Positions 45,274 to 58,459 of a stretch of 64,000 nt of DNA are shown here, piece by piece; within the stretch, counting starts at the first letter, position 1, and every line of letters begins with the position of its first letter. The notes below the pieces were generated by a model. It was not told the origin of the DNA. It worked only from the letters and a program-made list of their open reading frames with translations, and did no database searches. Source of the DNA: Methylophilus sp. Leaf416 (GTDB lineage: Bacteria; Pseudomonadota; Gammaproteobacteria; Burkholderiales; Methylophilaceae); the NCBI RefSeq assembly GCF_001424665.1, contig NZ_LMQS01000001.1, forward strand, positions 187,225-251,224, given 5' to 3'. The position numbers and the translations under genes were made by a program.

Positions 45274-45797
45274 AAAAACTGGTCATTGGCCTGATCGTGG
45301 TAGCGGTTGCCGCGACGGCGACCATCATATATAGCTGGCAACGGATTCAGCAAGCCAAGGATTTCAACCAAGCGATCACCACGGCCAAGACACCGCAAAC
45401 GGATCAGCAAAGTTTTGAAGCCAAATATGCAGTGGCTTACTGGCTGGCAAAAAATGAGCGTTACAAAGAAGCTACCTTGCTGTTTGCCAAGCTGATTGAT
45501 GGTTCGACGCCTGTGCAACGCGCGGCCATTTTGCATAACATTGGCAATATGTTTTTCCTGAAAGCGATTCAGGTCACTGGTGGCAACGATAACAGCACGC
45601 GTGATGAAGTTGAATACCTGTTAACCCAGGCGATGACCTCTTATAAAAGTGCACTTAAGGCAGATAACAACCACTGGGGCACCCGCCGCAATTATGACCG
45701 CGTCATGAGCTTGTTGCCTGAGAAACCCACGCCAGGTGTAGGCGAATCTGATAATCCGGGTTTGATCATGGGCAATATCCCTAATGGTCTGCCTTAA
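45258..45797 (+). CDS. mxaK: Methanol dehydrogenase maturation protein MxaK
   Basis: 179 residues. One N-terminal membrane helix (about 8-28, VIGLIVVAVAATATIIY), then a periplasmic helical repeat region resembling tetratricopeptide repeats (AYWLAKNERYKEATLLFAKL, AAILHNIGNMFFLKA). Ribosome site GGAG lies in the end of mxaC. MxaK is one of the small accessory proteins of the mxa cluster; its biochemical role is not established. Identified mostly by position between mxaC and mxaL and by size. Confidence 0.83.
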   Translation: MALSVKKLVIGLIVVAVAATATIIYSWQRIQQAKDFNQAITTAKTPQTDQQSFEAKYAVAYWLAKNERYKEATLLFAKLIDGSTPVQRAAILHNIGNMFFLKAIQVTGGNDNSTRDEVEYLLTQAMTSYKSALKADNNHWGTRRNYDRVMSLLPEKPTPGVGESDNPGLIMGNIPNGLP

Positions 45798-45841
45798 ATG
45801 CAGGCGTTTATGCTTGCTTACTCACTTGATCAGTTAAAAGT

Positions 45842-46870
45842 ATGAATATCTGGCTCAGACGATTTGTTAAACACCGTGATTCTGCCCTGCTCGGATTAGC
45901 ACTGCTATTCCTGCTGGCGGCAGTTTTACGCCCTAGTATTCCGTTCAAACATAATATCTATACCTACTTTCTGGTTGCAGATATTTCGCAGAGCATGAAT
46001 ACGTCAGATATGACTATCCGTGGCAAAAAAGTCACGCGTCTGGCTTATATGCAAAACATGATGCATGAAGTCGTAGGCTCGCTGCCATGCGGCACTAAAA
46101 TCAGCATTGGCCTTTTTGCTGGTAACTCAGTCGCGGCCATGTATTCGCCGATTGAAGTCTGCAAAAACTTTGCGGCCATCCAGGATACGATAGATCATCT
46201 GGATTGGCGTATGGCCTGGTCAGGCAACAGCCGCTTGCGTGAGAGCCTGTTAGTGACCGCAAAAGTGGTTCGCGGCATGTCTGAGGCTTCGCAAGTAGTC
46301 TATTTTACAGATGGCGAAGAAGCCCCGAGATTGCATGCTTTCAACACTAAAAATCTGGAAGAATTTCAAGGTGGTGACGACTGGATTTTTGTCGGCATAG
46401 GTTCAGAAGAAGGCGATGCTATCCCCAAGCTCAGCGAAGATAACCAGGTGATCGGTTACTGGTCTAATGAAAGCTTCGCCATGCAACCAGGCATTGCGCA
46501 GATTTCTGAAAGCACCCTGGGTGTGCGTGATGACAACGTCGCGGGTGAAAATGATCGCTATATATCCAAAATGGCCGCTGAATACATGCAAAGCCTTGCT
46601 CAGGAGATAGGTGCCAAGTTTATTAAAGGTGATAGCAGCTACACGGTGATCCAGGCCATGAAGGCCCAAAAACCTGCACGCCGTGATATTGCCCCATTAC
46701 CCCTGGGCTGGTTATTCGCCACTTTGGGCGGTTTGTGTATTGTAGGCACTTATGCCAGCCGTCATCCATTACGCCAGATCAAGCAGAATCTTAAAATCTA
46801 CCGCAATGAAATTAGAGCAAAATTGTTTGCACGTAGCGAGGCAGTTGCCCACGACAACCATTTTCAATAA
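45842..46870 (+). CDS. mxaL: Von Willebrand factor A protein MxaL, copy 1
   Basis: 342 residues. N-terminal membrane helix (15-33), periplasmic von Willebrand A domain with MIDAS motif VADISQSMNTSD near 48 and YFTDGEEAP near 158, then a second membrane helix near 285-305 (LGWLFATLGGLCIVGTY) and a basic cytoplasmic tail ending VAHDNHFQ. Like MxaC it resembles the Bat family that partners MoxR ATPases. The 44-base gap to mxaK is larger than elsewhere in the cluster. Confidence 0.88.
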   Translation: MNIWLRRFVKHRDSALLGLALLFLLAAVLRPSIPFKHNIYTYFLVADISQSMNTSDMTIRGKKVTRLAYMQNMMHEVVGSLPCGTKISIGLFAGNSVAAMYSPIEVCKNFAAIQDTIDHLDWRMAWSGNSRLRESLLVTAKVVRGMSEASQVVYFTDGEEAPRLHAFNTKNLEEFQGGDDWIFVGIGSEEGDAIPKLSEDNQVIGYWSNESFAMQPGIAQISESTLGVRDDNVAGENDRYISKMAAEYMQSLAQEIGAKFIKGDSSYTVIQAMKAQKPARRDIAPLPLGWLFATLGGLCIVGTYASRHPLRQIKQNLKIYRNEIRAKLFARSEAVAHDNHFQ

Positions 46871-46939
46871 CTTTATAAACCAGCCTGATTTACCTCTGTC
46901 ATCCTAGGCCAGTGATGCAGGCACTCATGAGAAGTCACC

Positions 46940-47974
46940 ATGAAAAATCATTGGCTAAGATTCTGGCTGCACCATCGCGACACCATTTTACTTACTACAG
47001 CGTTGCTCTGCCTGCTGGGCGCAGTCTTAGTGCCTAGCATCCCCATCAAACGCAATGTACATACCTACTTCCTGATCGCAGATATTACCCAGAGCATGAA
47101 CTCTGCGGATATGTCGATAAACCACCGACCCGTCAGCCGCCTGGAATATACCAAGCGCATGATGCACGAAATAGTCGCTCAACTGCCCTGCCATACCCGT
47201 GTCAGCATAGGTTTATTCGCCGGGGATGCGGTTGCCGCACTATATACGCCTTTGCATGTTTGCCGCCATTTTTCTGCCTTGCATGAAACCATAGATCACC
47301 TGGATTGGCGGATGGCATGGACCGGCAACAGCCAATTGCGCGAAAGCTTAGCTATCACAGCCAAGCTGCTACGGCAAATGCCCGAAGCGACTAAAGCGGT
47401 GTTTTTTACCGATGGCGATGAGGCGCCCTTGCTGCATGCGTTCAATACCCGCAACCTCAGGGATTTTCAGGGCGGGGATGGCTGGTTTTTTGTTGGCATA
47501 GGCACTGAAAAAGGTACCGGCATCCCAAAACTGACAGAAGACAACCAGATGATTGGTTACTGGTCGAATGAAAGTTTTGCCGTGCAACCGAACATTGCAC
47601 AAGTCACCGCCAGCAAAAGCAGTGGCCGCGATGACAGCGTCGCGCTCTCTGACTATGATCGCTTCATCTCCAAGCGCGACTCGACTTATCTGCAAAAACT
47701 GGCGCAGGAAATCGGCGCGCAATATATCAATGGCGATGATACCTACGATGTATTGCAAACCATCCAATCGCACAAATCACCGCGCTATGAAATTGTGCCC
47801 TTTTCGATTGGCTGGCTACTGGCTACGCTGGCGGGCATATGTTTGCTAGGCACCAGTCTGCATCATGAGACCCTGCGTCAACTTAAACAAAAGTTTGGCA
47901 TTTATCGCAAACAGCTTAAATCTAAATTGTTCAACCGCAGTGAAGTTGTCGCGCACGACAACCATTTTCAATAG
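46940..47974 (+). CDS. Von Willebrand factor A protein MxaL, tandem paralogue
   Basis: 344 residues, clearly a duplicate of the preceding MxaL: same helix/domain/helix layout, long identical blocks (IDHLDWRMAW, IGYWSNESFA) and the same C-terminal VAHDNHFQ. The MIDAS motif reads IADITQSMNSAD, with Thr in place of the first Ser of DxSxS. Such a change can alter metal binding but does not necessarily abolish it. It lies 69 bases after copy 1 and is the last gene of the cluster, followed at once by a convergent gene. Confidence 0.87.
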   Translation: MKNHWLRFWLHHRDTILLTTALLCLLGAVLVPSIPIKRNVHTYFLIADITQSMNSADMSINHRPVSRLEYTKRMMHEIVAQLPCHTRVSIGLFAGDAVAALYTPLHVCRHFSALHETIDHLDWRMAWTGNSQLRESLAITAKLLRQMPEATKAVFFTDGDEAPLLHAFNTRNLRDFQGGDGWFFVGIGTEKGTGIPKLTEDNQMIGYWSNESFAVQPNIAQVTASKSSGRDDSVALSDYDRFISKRDSTYLQKLAQEIGAQYINGDDTYDVLQTIQSHKSPRYEIVPFSIGWLLATLAGICLLGTSLHHETLRQLKQKFGIYRKQLKSKLFNRSEVVAHDNHFQ

Positions 47975-47975
47975 G

Positions 47976-48485
47976 TTATTCGCGCAGCCCCCACTTTAAC
48001 CAGACACGCAATGCTTTTTGGGAAATGGTATCTGCTTGATCAAACAATATCAGCAAGCGCTTGGGTCGTAGCCATTGCCATAAAAGCGGCTTTTGATGAT
48101 GGGCATTATTCATCTGCTCGGATGCATCAGTTTTTAATTCTGTATAGGCAATGTGTAGCACCATACATCCATGATGCACCACGCTATCGGACAATACTTC
48201 AATCCGCCATAACTGCCCCAGTGCATTCATAATTATCATTTCCCCGAACACATCTACACTCAACTGTTGCACACTAAATCGCCAATGAGTAGCGACAAGC
48301 TGTGTCCATTGCCAAAAGCAAGCTGTGGCATAGAAAAAAGTGCCTGCGAATGCCCACCGCGGCGACAAGCTTAACCAGAGAGAAAACAGCACAGCGATTG
48401 AAAATACCAGCCACCACCCCCATAAAAATTTAGAAGGGTGAAAGCGCAAGGTTATTTCACTTGGTAGAATAGGTTTTTTCATCAC
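47976..48485 (-). CDS. YgfX/CptA-like small membrane protein
   Basis: 169 residues. Two adjacent membrane helices (about 22-40 and 46-62, WGWWLVFSIAVLFSLWL and FAGTFFYATACFWQW) and a cytoplasmic remainder with a beta-rich segment. The RFHPSK start, helix pair and position next to ygfZ fit the YgfX family; in Escherichia coli YgfX was proposed to be an inhibitor of cell division paired with SdhE (YgfY). No SdhE gene is adjacent here. Identity is tentative because similarity in this family is low. Confidence 0.62.
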   Translation of the reverse strand: MMKKPILPSEITLRFHPSKFLWGWWLVFSIAVLFSLWLSLSPRWAFAGTFFYATACFWQWTQLVATHWRFSVQQLSVDVFGEMIIMNALGQLWRIEVLSDSVVHHGCMVLHIAYTELKTDASEQMNNAHHQKPLLWQWLRPKRLLILFDQADTISQKALRVWLKWGLRE

Positions 48486-48538
48486 GTTTGTGTGAAGCTG
48501 TTGGTGACAACATCCACACTATCAACAGAAAGTCATTT

Positions 48539-49543
48539 ATGTCCAGCGCAGCTTGGCAACAATTCTTAATTTCACAGGGTGCTCAGTTTAACGAATCAGG
48601 CGAAGCTTCATTTGTCGCGCCTGAGATTCCGGCTTCAGGCCAATTATTCGACCTCTCAGTGGATGGCCTGATCGCCGTCAGCGGCGCTGATGCCCAGACC
48701 TTCCTGCAAGGTCAATTCACTAACGATATTAAGCAGTTGGCTGAAGCCTCACAATTTACCGGCTACTGTACGGCAAAAGGCCGCCTGCTGGCACTGTTTT
48801 ATGCATTCAGCATCAACGAAGTAATTTATCTGCAATGCCCGCGCGCACTGATTCCAGATTTGGTAAAACGCTTGCGCATGTTTGTCATGCGCAGCAAGGT
48901 AGTGGTCGAAGATGTCAGTGAGCAATTTGTGTGTATCGGACTGGCCAGTGCTGACTCGGCAGCCCACATACAACACCTGCCATTACACCCGCATCAAACC
49001 AGCCATAGTGCATTAGGTACATTAATTCGTTTGACTAATAGCCATGGAAAGCAGCGCGCGGAACTGGTGGTGAATGCAGACCAGGCAGAACAAGTCTGGA
49101 AAACATTTTCGGCCACATTTAGCCCAACCAGTACCAATCAGTGGGATGCACTGGAAATCCAGGCTGGTATTCCGCAGGTGTATGCAAGCACGCGCGAGCA
49201 ATTCGTACCGCAAATGATCAACCTCGATGCACTCAATGGCATTAACTTCAAAAAAGGGTGTTATACCGGTCAGGAAATCGTCGCACGTACCCATTACCTT
49301 GGCAAGGTAAAACGCCGCACATTACTTGCCACTTTACCCGCTACCACAGTCACGCCAAATCCCGGTGATGCAGTGCATGATGCCCAGCAACAGGAAGCGG
49401 GCCAGATAGTGCGTGCCGCGCCAAATCTGCAAGGTGGTTGGTGGGTATTAGCAGAATGCAGGCTGGAAGCCAAAGCTGCCGGCAGTATTTTCTGGCAAGA
49501 ATATGAGCTGGCTTTTACTGAGCTCCCTTACGCATTGCCATAA
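48539..49543 (+). CDS. ygfZ: Folate-binding iron-sulfur biogenesis protein YgfZ
   Basis: 334 residues from the ATG at 48539; a longer frame from 48488 lacks conservation. Glycine cleavage T-protein-like fold that binds tetrahydrofolate and helps mature or repair some iron-sulfur enzymes. The diagnostic motif KGCYTGQEIVAR is at about 241-252, and GINFKK precedes it. The N-terminus has the expected FLQGQFTNDI block. Divergent from the YgfX-like gene; a terminator follows. Confidence 0.93.
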   Translation: MSSAAWQQFLISQGAQFNESGEASFVAPEIPASGQLFDLSVDGLIAVSGADAQTFLQGQFTNDIKQLAEASQFTGYCTAKGRLLALFYAFSINEVIYLQCPRALIPDLVKRLRMFVMRSKVVVEDVSEQFVCIGLASADSAAHIQHLPLHPHQTSHSALGTLIRLTNSHGKQRAELVVNADQAEQVWKTFSATFSPTSTNQWDALEIQAGIPQVYASTREQFVPQMINLDALNGINFKKGCYTGQEIVARTHYLGKVKRRTLLATLPATTVTPNPGDAVHDAQQQEAGQIVRAAPNLQGGWWVLAECRLEAKAAGSIFWQEYELAFTELPYALP

Positions 49544-49559
49544 GCAAACTCTATACATA

Positions 49560-49588
49560 AAAAAATGGCGCTTCAGGCGCCATTTTTT
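49560..49588. terminator. Bidirectional terminator between ygfZ and ftsB
   Basis: AAAAAATGGCGC-TTCAG-GCGCCATTTTTT, a perfect 12-base stem with T-runs on both strands. Confidence 0.93.
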
Positions 49589-49604
49589 CAACTATATCTA
49601 ATTA

Positions 49605-49985
49605 CTATTGCTCTGGTATTGCAGCTGGGACATCCGGCGTTCCAGGATTCACGATGGACTCCTTAGACGGCACATTGGTGACGACACCTTTGGATGCCGG
49701 AGGATTAGCATTTTTGCGTTGCATCACCTGATAGAACACTTCGTCCTGCTTAATCATGCCTAATTCACTGCGCGCACGTTCTTCAACTGCTGATTGACCT
49801 TGTTTCAGGTCACGCACTTCAGCGCGCAATGTTTCATTCCGTTGCCGGTAATAATCATTGCGCTTTTCATGCGCTTCAATCTGCTGCGAATATTGCCAGA
49901 CACGTGACCAACTGCCCTTGCCCAACCACAATGGATATTGCAGCAGGGCAATCAGGACAATGAAGATCACAGTCAGTTTGCGCAC
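49605..49985 (-). CDS. ftsB: Cell division protein FtsB
   Basis: 126 residues. Bitopic divisome protein that links FtsL and FtsQ. One N-terminal membrane helix (4-20), a coiled coil at about 30-70 (QQIEAHEKRNDYYRQRNETLRAEV), and the conserved GMIKQDEVFYQV near 76-87. A Pro/Ala/Val-rich tail of about 35 residues follows, longer than in Escherichia coli FtsB (103 residues). It lies 28 bases after eno, the standard position. Confidence 0.93.
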   Translation of the reverse strand: MRKLTVIFIVLIALLQYPLWLGKGSWSRVWQYSQQIEAHEKRNDYYRQRNETLRAEVRDLKQGQSAVEERARSELGMIKQDEVFYQVMQRKNANPPASKGVVTNVPSKESIVNPGTPDVPAAIPEQ

Positions 49986-50013
49986 ATCGACCTAGATGCG
50001 TTATCAGACTTGA

Positions 50014-51318
<1,305 letters not shown>

Positions 51319-51381
51319 TTAACTTAAACTTTACGAATACATGCGAAATCAATTTAAAGAGTTTGCTCCAGGCAAAATCCA

Positions 51382-52221
51382 TTAAAGGGTATGTTCGGCG
51401 AAACCGGCTTTTTTAACCAGCTTGTCCATATCAACCAGCAAATGCAGCAAATCTTCCATTTTGCCTAATGGCCAGGCATTCGGGCCATCTGATAGCGCTT
51501 TACTTGGGTCAGGGTGAGTTTCCATAAAGATACCGGCAATGCCACTGGCAACTGCTGCACGCGATAATACGGGCACAAATTCACGCTGACCGCCGCTTTT
51601 CTCGCCCTGCCCGCCTGGCTGTTGTACCGAGTGGGTGGCATCGAATACTACCGGGCAATTGGTTTCACGCATAATTGCCAGGCCGCGCATATCCGAAATC
51701 AGCGTGTTGTAGCCGAATGAAGCACCACGTTCGCAGACCATAATGTTGTCTACGCCACCGTTAGCCTCTTTGGCTTTATTCACGACCTGTTTCATATCAC
51801 CAGGCGCTAAAAACTGGCCTTTTTTGATGTTCACAGGTTTGCCGGACTGGGCACAGGCGACAATGAAATCGGTCTGGCGGCACAGAAAAGCCGGTGTTTG
51901 CAATACGTCTACCACTGCAGCCACATGCGGCACTTGTTGTTCGTTATGCACATCGGTCAGGATAGGTACGCCGATTTGCGCACGCACTTCGTCAAGTATC
52001 TTCAAGCCTTCTTCCATGCCAAAGCCGCGAAAGGTTTTGGTGGAACTGCGGTTGGCCTTGTCATAAGAAGATTTATAGATAAATGGCACACCGACACGCT
52101 CGGCAATCTCTTTTAACTGACCGGCAGTATCAATCGCCATTTGCCTGGATTCAATCACACACGGGCCTGCAATCAAAAATAGCGGATGCTCGATACCTAC
52201 ATCAAAACCACATAACTTCAT
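51382..52221 (-). CDS. kdsA: 2-dehydro-3-deoxyphosphooctonate aldolase (KDO-8-phosphate synthase)
   Basis: 279 residues. Condenses phosphoenolpyruvate with arabinose 5-phosphate for the Kdo of lipopolysaccharide. Key blocks: [15 protein letters not shown] near the N-terminus, [11 protein letters not shown] near 50, [19 protein letters not shown] near 133, and [12 protein letters not shown] near 193. The asparagine in KANRSS marks the metal-independent class, which also lacks the metal-binding cysteine. It lies 20 bases after pyrG and 81 bases before eno. Confidence 0.97.
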   Translation of the reverse strand: MKLCGFDVGIEHPLFLIAGPCVIESRQMAIDTAGQLKEIAERVGVPFIYKSSYDKANRSSTKTFRGFGMEEGLKILDEVRAQIGVPILTDVHNEQQVPHVAAVVDVLQTPAFLCRQTDFIVACAQSGKPVNIKKGQFLAPGDMKQVVNKAKEANGGVDNIMVCERGASFGYNTLISDMRGLAIMRETNCPVVFDATHSVQQPGGQGEKSGGQREFVPVLSRAAVASGIAGIFMETHPDPSKALSDGPNAWPLGKMEDLLHLLVDMDKLVKKAGFAEHTL

Positions 52222-52241
52222 GATAATCCCTTGCTTGAAAA

Positions 52242-53945
<1,704 letters not shown>

Positions 53946-54004
53946 TTAGGGATAAAATCTCGCACCAACTCGCCAACCAGCCACTTCAAACATACAATTA
54001 AATC

Positions 54005-54844
54005 ATGCCAGACTATCAATCGAACACTCCTGCCCTGTGGCAATCCTTATTACCGCAACCTGATGCCAACAGCCACAAATATAGCCGTGGTTATGTATTG
54101 ATCCAGGGCGGATACCCCATGACAGGCGCAGCCAGGTTGGCTGCGCTAGCTGCTGCACGCAGTGGTGCAGGTATCACTGCCATTGCCGTGCCGGAAAACG
54201 CATTCAGCATTTACGCCAGCCAGTTGTTAAGCGTGATGGCGAAACCCTATTCAAACATCGCTGACTTGCATGCACTTATTCTGGATGCAAGAGTCGGCGC
54301 TTTACTGATAGGGCCAGGCGCTGGCAATTCGACAGACACACGGCAGACAACGCTTACCATGTTGCAAAGCGGGAAACCGGTGGTGATTGATGCAGATGCA
54401 CTCAGTACATTTGCGCGACAACTTGATAAGCTAAGCAAAACCATCACTGCCGCTTGTGTATTGACGCCGCATGCTGGCGAGTTTCAACGTTTATTTGGCA
54501 TTAATCCTGCCAGCAACCTGGATGAAAGAATCAGCCAGGTACTTCAGGCAAGTCAGCAGACCAATGCAGTGATACTTCTTAAAGGCGCCCACACTGTGAT
54601 TGCAGCGCCAGATGGCAGAGTCATTGTGAACGAGGATGCGCCACCGACATTGGCTACGGCTGGCGCAGGTGATGTGCTGGCTGGAATGATCTCCAGCTTA
54701 TTGGCGCAAGGTATGCCTGCGCTGGAAGCGGCAGCAGCGGCTGCCTGGATCCATAGCGAAGCTGCAAGATTATTTGGGATCGGGTTAATGGCAGAAGATT
54801 TGCCGGAATTGGTGCCACAGGTACTGGAACAGTTGCTTGCCTGA
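54005..54844 (+). CDS. nnrD: ADP-dependent NAD(P)H-hydrate dehydratase (NnrD domain)
   Basis: 279 residues. Ribokinase-like enzyme that dehydrates damaged NAD(P)H hydrates at the cost of ADP. Family blocks: YSRGYVLIQGGYPMTGAARLAA near 27, GALLIGPGAGNS near 98, VIDADALSTF near 127, LTPHAGEFQRLFG near 157, and the catalytic ATAGAGDVLAGMI near 218. The NnrE epimerase domain found fused in many bacteria is absent, so this is a stand-alone dehydratase. Convergent with smpB. Confidence 0.9.
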   Translation: MPDYQSNTPALWQSLLPQPDANSHKYSRGYVLIQGGYPMTGAARLAALAAARSGAGITAIAVPENAFSIYASQLLSVMAKPYSNIADLHALILDARVGALLIGPGAGNSTDTRQTTLTMLQSGKPVVIDADALSTFARQLDKLSKTITAACVLTPHAGEFQRLFGINPASNLDERISQVLQASQQTNAVILLKGAHTVIAAPDGRVIVNEDAPPTLATAGAGDVLAGMISSLLAQGMPALEAAAAAAWIHSEAARLFGIGLMAEDLPELVPQVLEQLLA

Positions 54845-54872
54845 ACTTAACACTCAGCAAGCATCAGAAATA

Positions 54873-55331
54873 CTATTCCCGAGTACGCTGTTTGTTTTTC
54901 ATTAACTGGTTCTGTTCGCGCTTCCAGTCTTTTTCGCGCTCGACATCGCGTTTGTCGTGTTGCTTCTTGCCTTTAGCCAGGCCTATCTGCACCTTCACCC
55001 TACCACGCGTGAAGTGCATATCCAGAGGCACAATGGTGTAACCGGCACGCTCGACCTTACCAATCAACTTGGCAATTTCTTCATTATGCAATAACAGCTT
55101 ACGCGAGCGTATAGCATCCGGACGTACATGCGTGGAAGCAGCGCCCAATGGCGTCACATGGCAGCCAATCAGGTAAATTTCGCCACGCATAATCACCACA
55201 TAGGCTTCTTTAAGGTTAATGCGGTTATCGCGGATGGCTTTCACTTCCCAGCCCTCGAGCACGACGCCGGCCTCGTACTTATCTTCGATAAAATAGTCAA
55301 AAAACGCTTTTTTATTTTGCGCGATGGTCAT
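54873..55331 (-). CDS. smpB: SsrA-binding protein SmpB
   Basis: 152 residues. Binds tmRNA and enters stalled ribosomes for trans-translation. The family opens with [31 protein letters not shown] and has the [10 protein letters not shown] block; the C-terminal tail [20 protein letters not shown] is the part that inserts in the decoding centre. Divergent from ratA, a common arrangement. The ssrA gene itself is not in this window. Confidence 0.97.
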   Translation of the reverse strand: MTIAQNKKAFFDYFIEDKYEAGVVLEGWEVKAIRDNRINLKEAYVVIMRGEIYLIGCHVTPLGAASTHVRPDAIRSRKLLLHNEEIAKLIGKVERAGYTIVPLDMHFTRGRVKVQIGLAKGKKQHDKRDVEREKDWKREQNQLMKNKQRTRE

Positions 55332-55411
55332 AACGCTGGTTTGCCGGCTTAAATCACTTAAAATAGCATTTTAACCCAAAACCAAACTCCGTTCCGGCGC
55401 TATATTCAATA

Positions 55412-55855
55412 ATGGCTCAAGTAGAAAAAACCGTATTAGTGATGCACTCCTGCGAAACCATGTTTCAGCTGGTCGATGCTGTCGAAGATTACGCCAGCTT
55501 TTTACCATGGTGCGGCGGCAGTGACGTCATCGAACGCACCGAACAGGTGACGCAAGCCACTATCCATATCCGTTATCACGGCATCGTGCAGCATTTCACA
55601 ACCCGCAACCACAAACAGTTTCCACACCAGATGGATATCACCCTGGTCGATGGTCCTTTCAAGCAACTAACTGGCCACTGGCACTTTATTGCCCTGCGCG
55701 AAGATGCCTGCAAAATAGAATTCAAGCTGGAATATGTATTCGCCAACGGCCTGATTGAGCGCATTATTGCGCCAGTGTTCAGTCACATTGCCAACACCTT
55801 TGTCGATAGCTTTGTGAAGCAGGCAAACAAGCTTTACTCAAATAACCAAACATGA
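55412..55855 (+). CDS. ratA: RatA/COQ10-type START-domain protein
   Basis: 147 residues. SRPBCC/START fold related to mitochondrial Coq10. In Escherichia coli RatA was proposed as a toxin that blocks 70S assembly; other work favours a ubiquinone-binding role. Visible blocks are MFQLVDAVEDYASFLPWCGGSDV near the N-terminus and LIERIIAPVFSHIANTFVDSFVKQA at the end. Overlaps rnfH by four bases. Either function fits the sequence. Confidence 0.9.
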   Translation: MAQVEKTVLVMHSCETMFQLVDAVEDYASFLPWCGGSDVIERTEQVTQATIHIRYHGIVQHFTTRNHKQFPHQMDITLVDGPFKQLTGHWHFIALREDACKIEFKLEYVFANGLIERIIAPVFSHIANTFVDSFVKQANKLYSNNQT

Positions 55856-56226
55856 CTGAAGAGATTTCTGACCTGATGACTGTGGAAGTTGCTTATGCGC
55901 TACCGCAGAAGCAGGTGATTATTTCAATTGATGTTAAAACGGGCACGACGGCACTGGAAGCAATTCAACAGTCACAATTATTGCTGGCGTATCCGGAGCT
56001 ATCATTGAAAAATTGCAAGATAGGTATATTTGGCAAAGTCACTAGCTTCGATGCCATATTAAAGCCTTTGGACAGAGTTGAGATTTATCGCCCATTGATT
56101 GCCGACGCTAAAGAAGCGAGGCGCTTAAGAGTTGCAACAAAAAAAGGAAGTGCAACAAACAAAGAAGTTGCTGCGAAAAGAGGCCGTGCTGCCAAAAGTA
56201 GTCAGCAAAAATGCCAAAAAGAATGA
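55852..56226 (+). CDS. rnfH: RnfH-family ubiquitin-like protein (RatB)
   Basis: 124 residues. Beta-grasp protein of the RnfH/UPF0125 family, encoded after ratA in many proteobacteria. N-terminal VEVAYALPQKQVIISIDV, the central CKIGIFGKVTSFDAIL and LDRVEIYRPLIADAKEARRLR are the family blocks. A lysine/alanine-rich tail of about 35 residues is extra. No rnf redox complex is nearby and function is unknown. The stop lies 17 bases from that of a convergent gene. Confidence 0.9.
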   Translation: MTEEISDLMTVEVAYALPQKQVIISIDVKTGTTALEAIQQSQLLLAYPELSLKNCKIGIFGKVTSFDAILKPLDRVEIYRPLIADAKEARRLRVATKKGSATNKEVAAKRGRAAKSSQQKCQKE

Positions 56227-56243
56227 TGCTTCAAAGGATTTCG

Positions 56244-56729
56244 CTATTCAACTGGACAATTTTCGTCAATTTCGAACTGCGCACGCGCCAGGTTTTCACG
56301 AATTTGCTCATCGCTTAAATACTCTTTTTCACCCATCTCATTCACCGTCTGCATCCGCCCGCCAACCGCATAGTTACGATAATTAGATCTGGCTGCGGCA
56401 CAGTTTTGCGCTTTCATCCGTGTTTCAGCAGCTTTGGCGACAGCCGCCGCTTCATCAGACATCTGTGTCTTTGGTTTGCCTTTTCCAGAAGCAGTTTCTT
56501 GGTCAGCGGGTGCTGCCGTCGCATCTTCTTTATAAGCATCTGCGCGGGTTAACGGGTATTCACTGGTGACGGTAGCCGCTTTAATCTTCTGCGTACCTTC
56601 CTTGCCGGCAGGTGGCGGCATATCCGAATAATTGACCACGCCTTTGGCATCACGCCATTTGTAAATCTCCGCGTGCGCGGTCACATGCATCAAGCAGGCT
56701 ATCAATACTATATTCCGCATCACTTCCAT
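56244..56729 (-). CDS. DUF4124 exported protein
   Basis: 161 residues from the ATG at 56729 (alternatives: GTG at 56756, ATG at 56720). Signal peptide MRNIVLIACLMHVTAHA, then the DUF4124 block EIYKWRDAKGVVNYSDMPPP at the mature N-terminus. The rest is low-complexity and Ala/Lys-rich, ending ARAQFEIDENCPVE, with Cys residues in the C-terminal half. DUF4124 proteins are common in betaproteobacteria and have no known function. Divergent from guaB. Confidence 0.85.
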   Translation of the reverse strand: MEVMRNIVLIACLMHVTAHAEIYKWRDAKGVVNYSDMPPPAGKEGTQKIKAATVTSEYPLTRADAYKEDATAAPADQETASGKGKPKTQMSDEAAAVAKAAETRMKAQNCAAARSNYRNYAVGGRMQTVNEMGEKEYLSDEQIRENLARAQFEIDENCPVE

Positions 56730-56845
56730 AAATTTCACTTTTGATTTCCGCCTCACCAGTCGCTACTTCGTTACTACCATCCGGAATGACTATGCATAAA
56801 CCATGCCAGACAGCCTCAATTTGACTGCAAAAAACGCAAAACGCT

Positions 56846-56874
56846 TTGTCAAGGCAAAACGAAATCGGTATAAT
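56846..56874 (+). promoter_or_regulatory. Strong sigma-70 promoter of guaB
   Basis: TTGTCA, 17 bases, TATAAT, 25 bases before the guaB ATG. The -10 is perfect. The leader is very short, about 20 bases, and includes the ribosome site TTGGAGATAAGG. Confidence 0.82.
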
Positions 56875-56890
56875 TATATTTTGGAGATAA

Positions 56891-58360
<1,470 letters not shown>

Positions 58361-58384
58361 ATCTTACTGTTTAAACTAAACCTG

Positions 58385-58453
58385 GCCACAGAGGACACCG
58401 AGCGCACAGAGATTTTACTCTGTAACCTCTGTGTCCTCTGTGCACTCTGTGGC
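58385..58453. repeat. Hairpin repeat between guaB and guaA
   Basis: GCCACAGAG (58385-58393) pairs with CTCTGTGGC (58445-58453). Inside are direct and inverted copies of CACAGAG and CCTCTGTG, making a nearly continuous stem of about 27 bases. CACAGAGGACACAGAG-type elements are dispersed in many proteobacterial genomes, so this is probably one copy of a mobile or REP-like repeat. It may also limit read-through from guaB to guaA. Confidence 0.8.
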
Positions 58454-58459
58454 TAAAAA

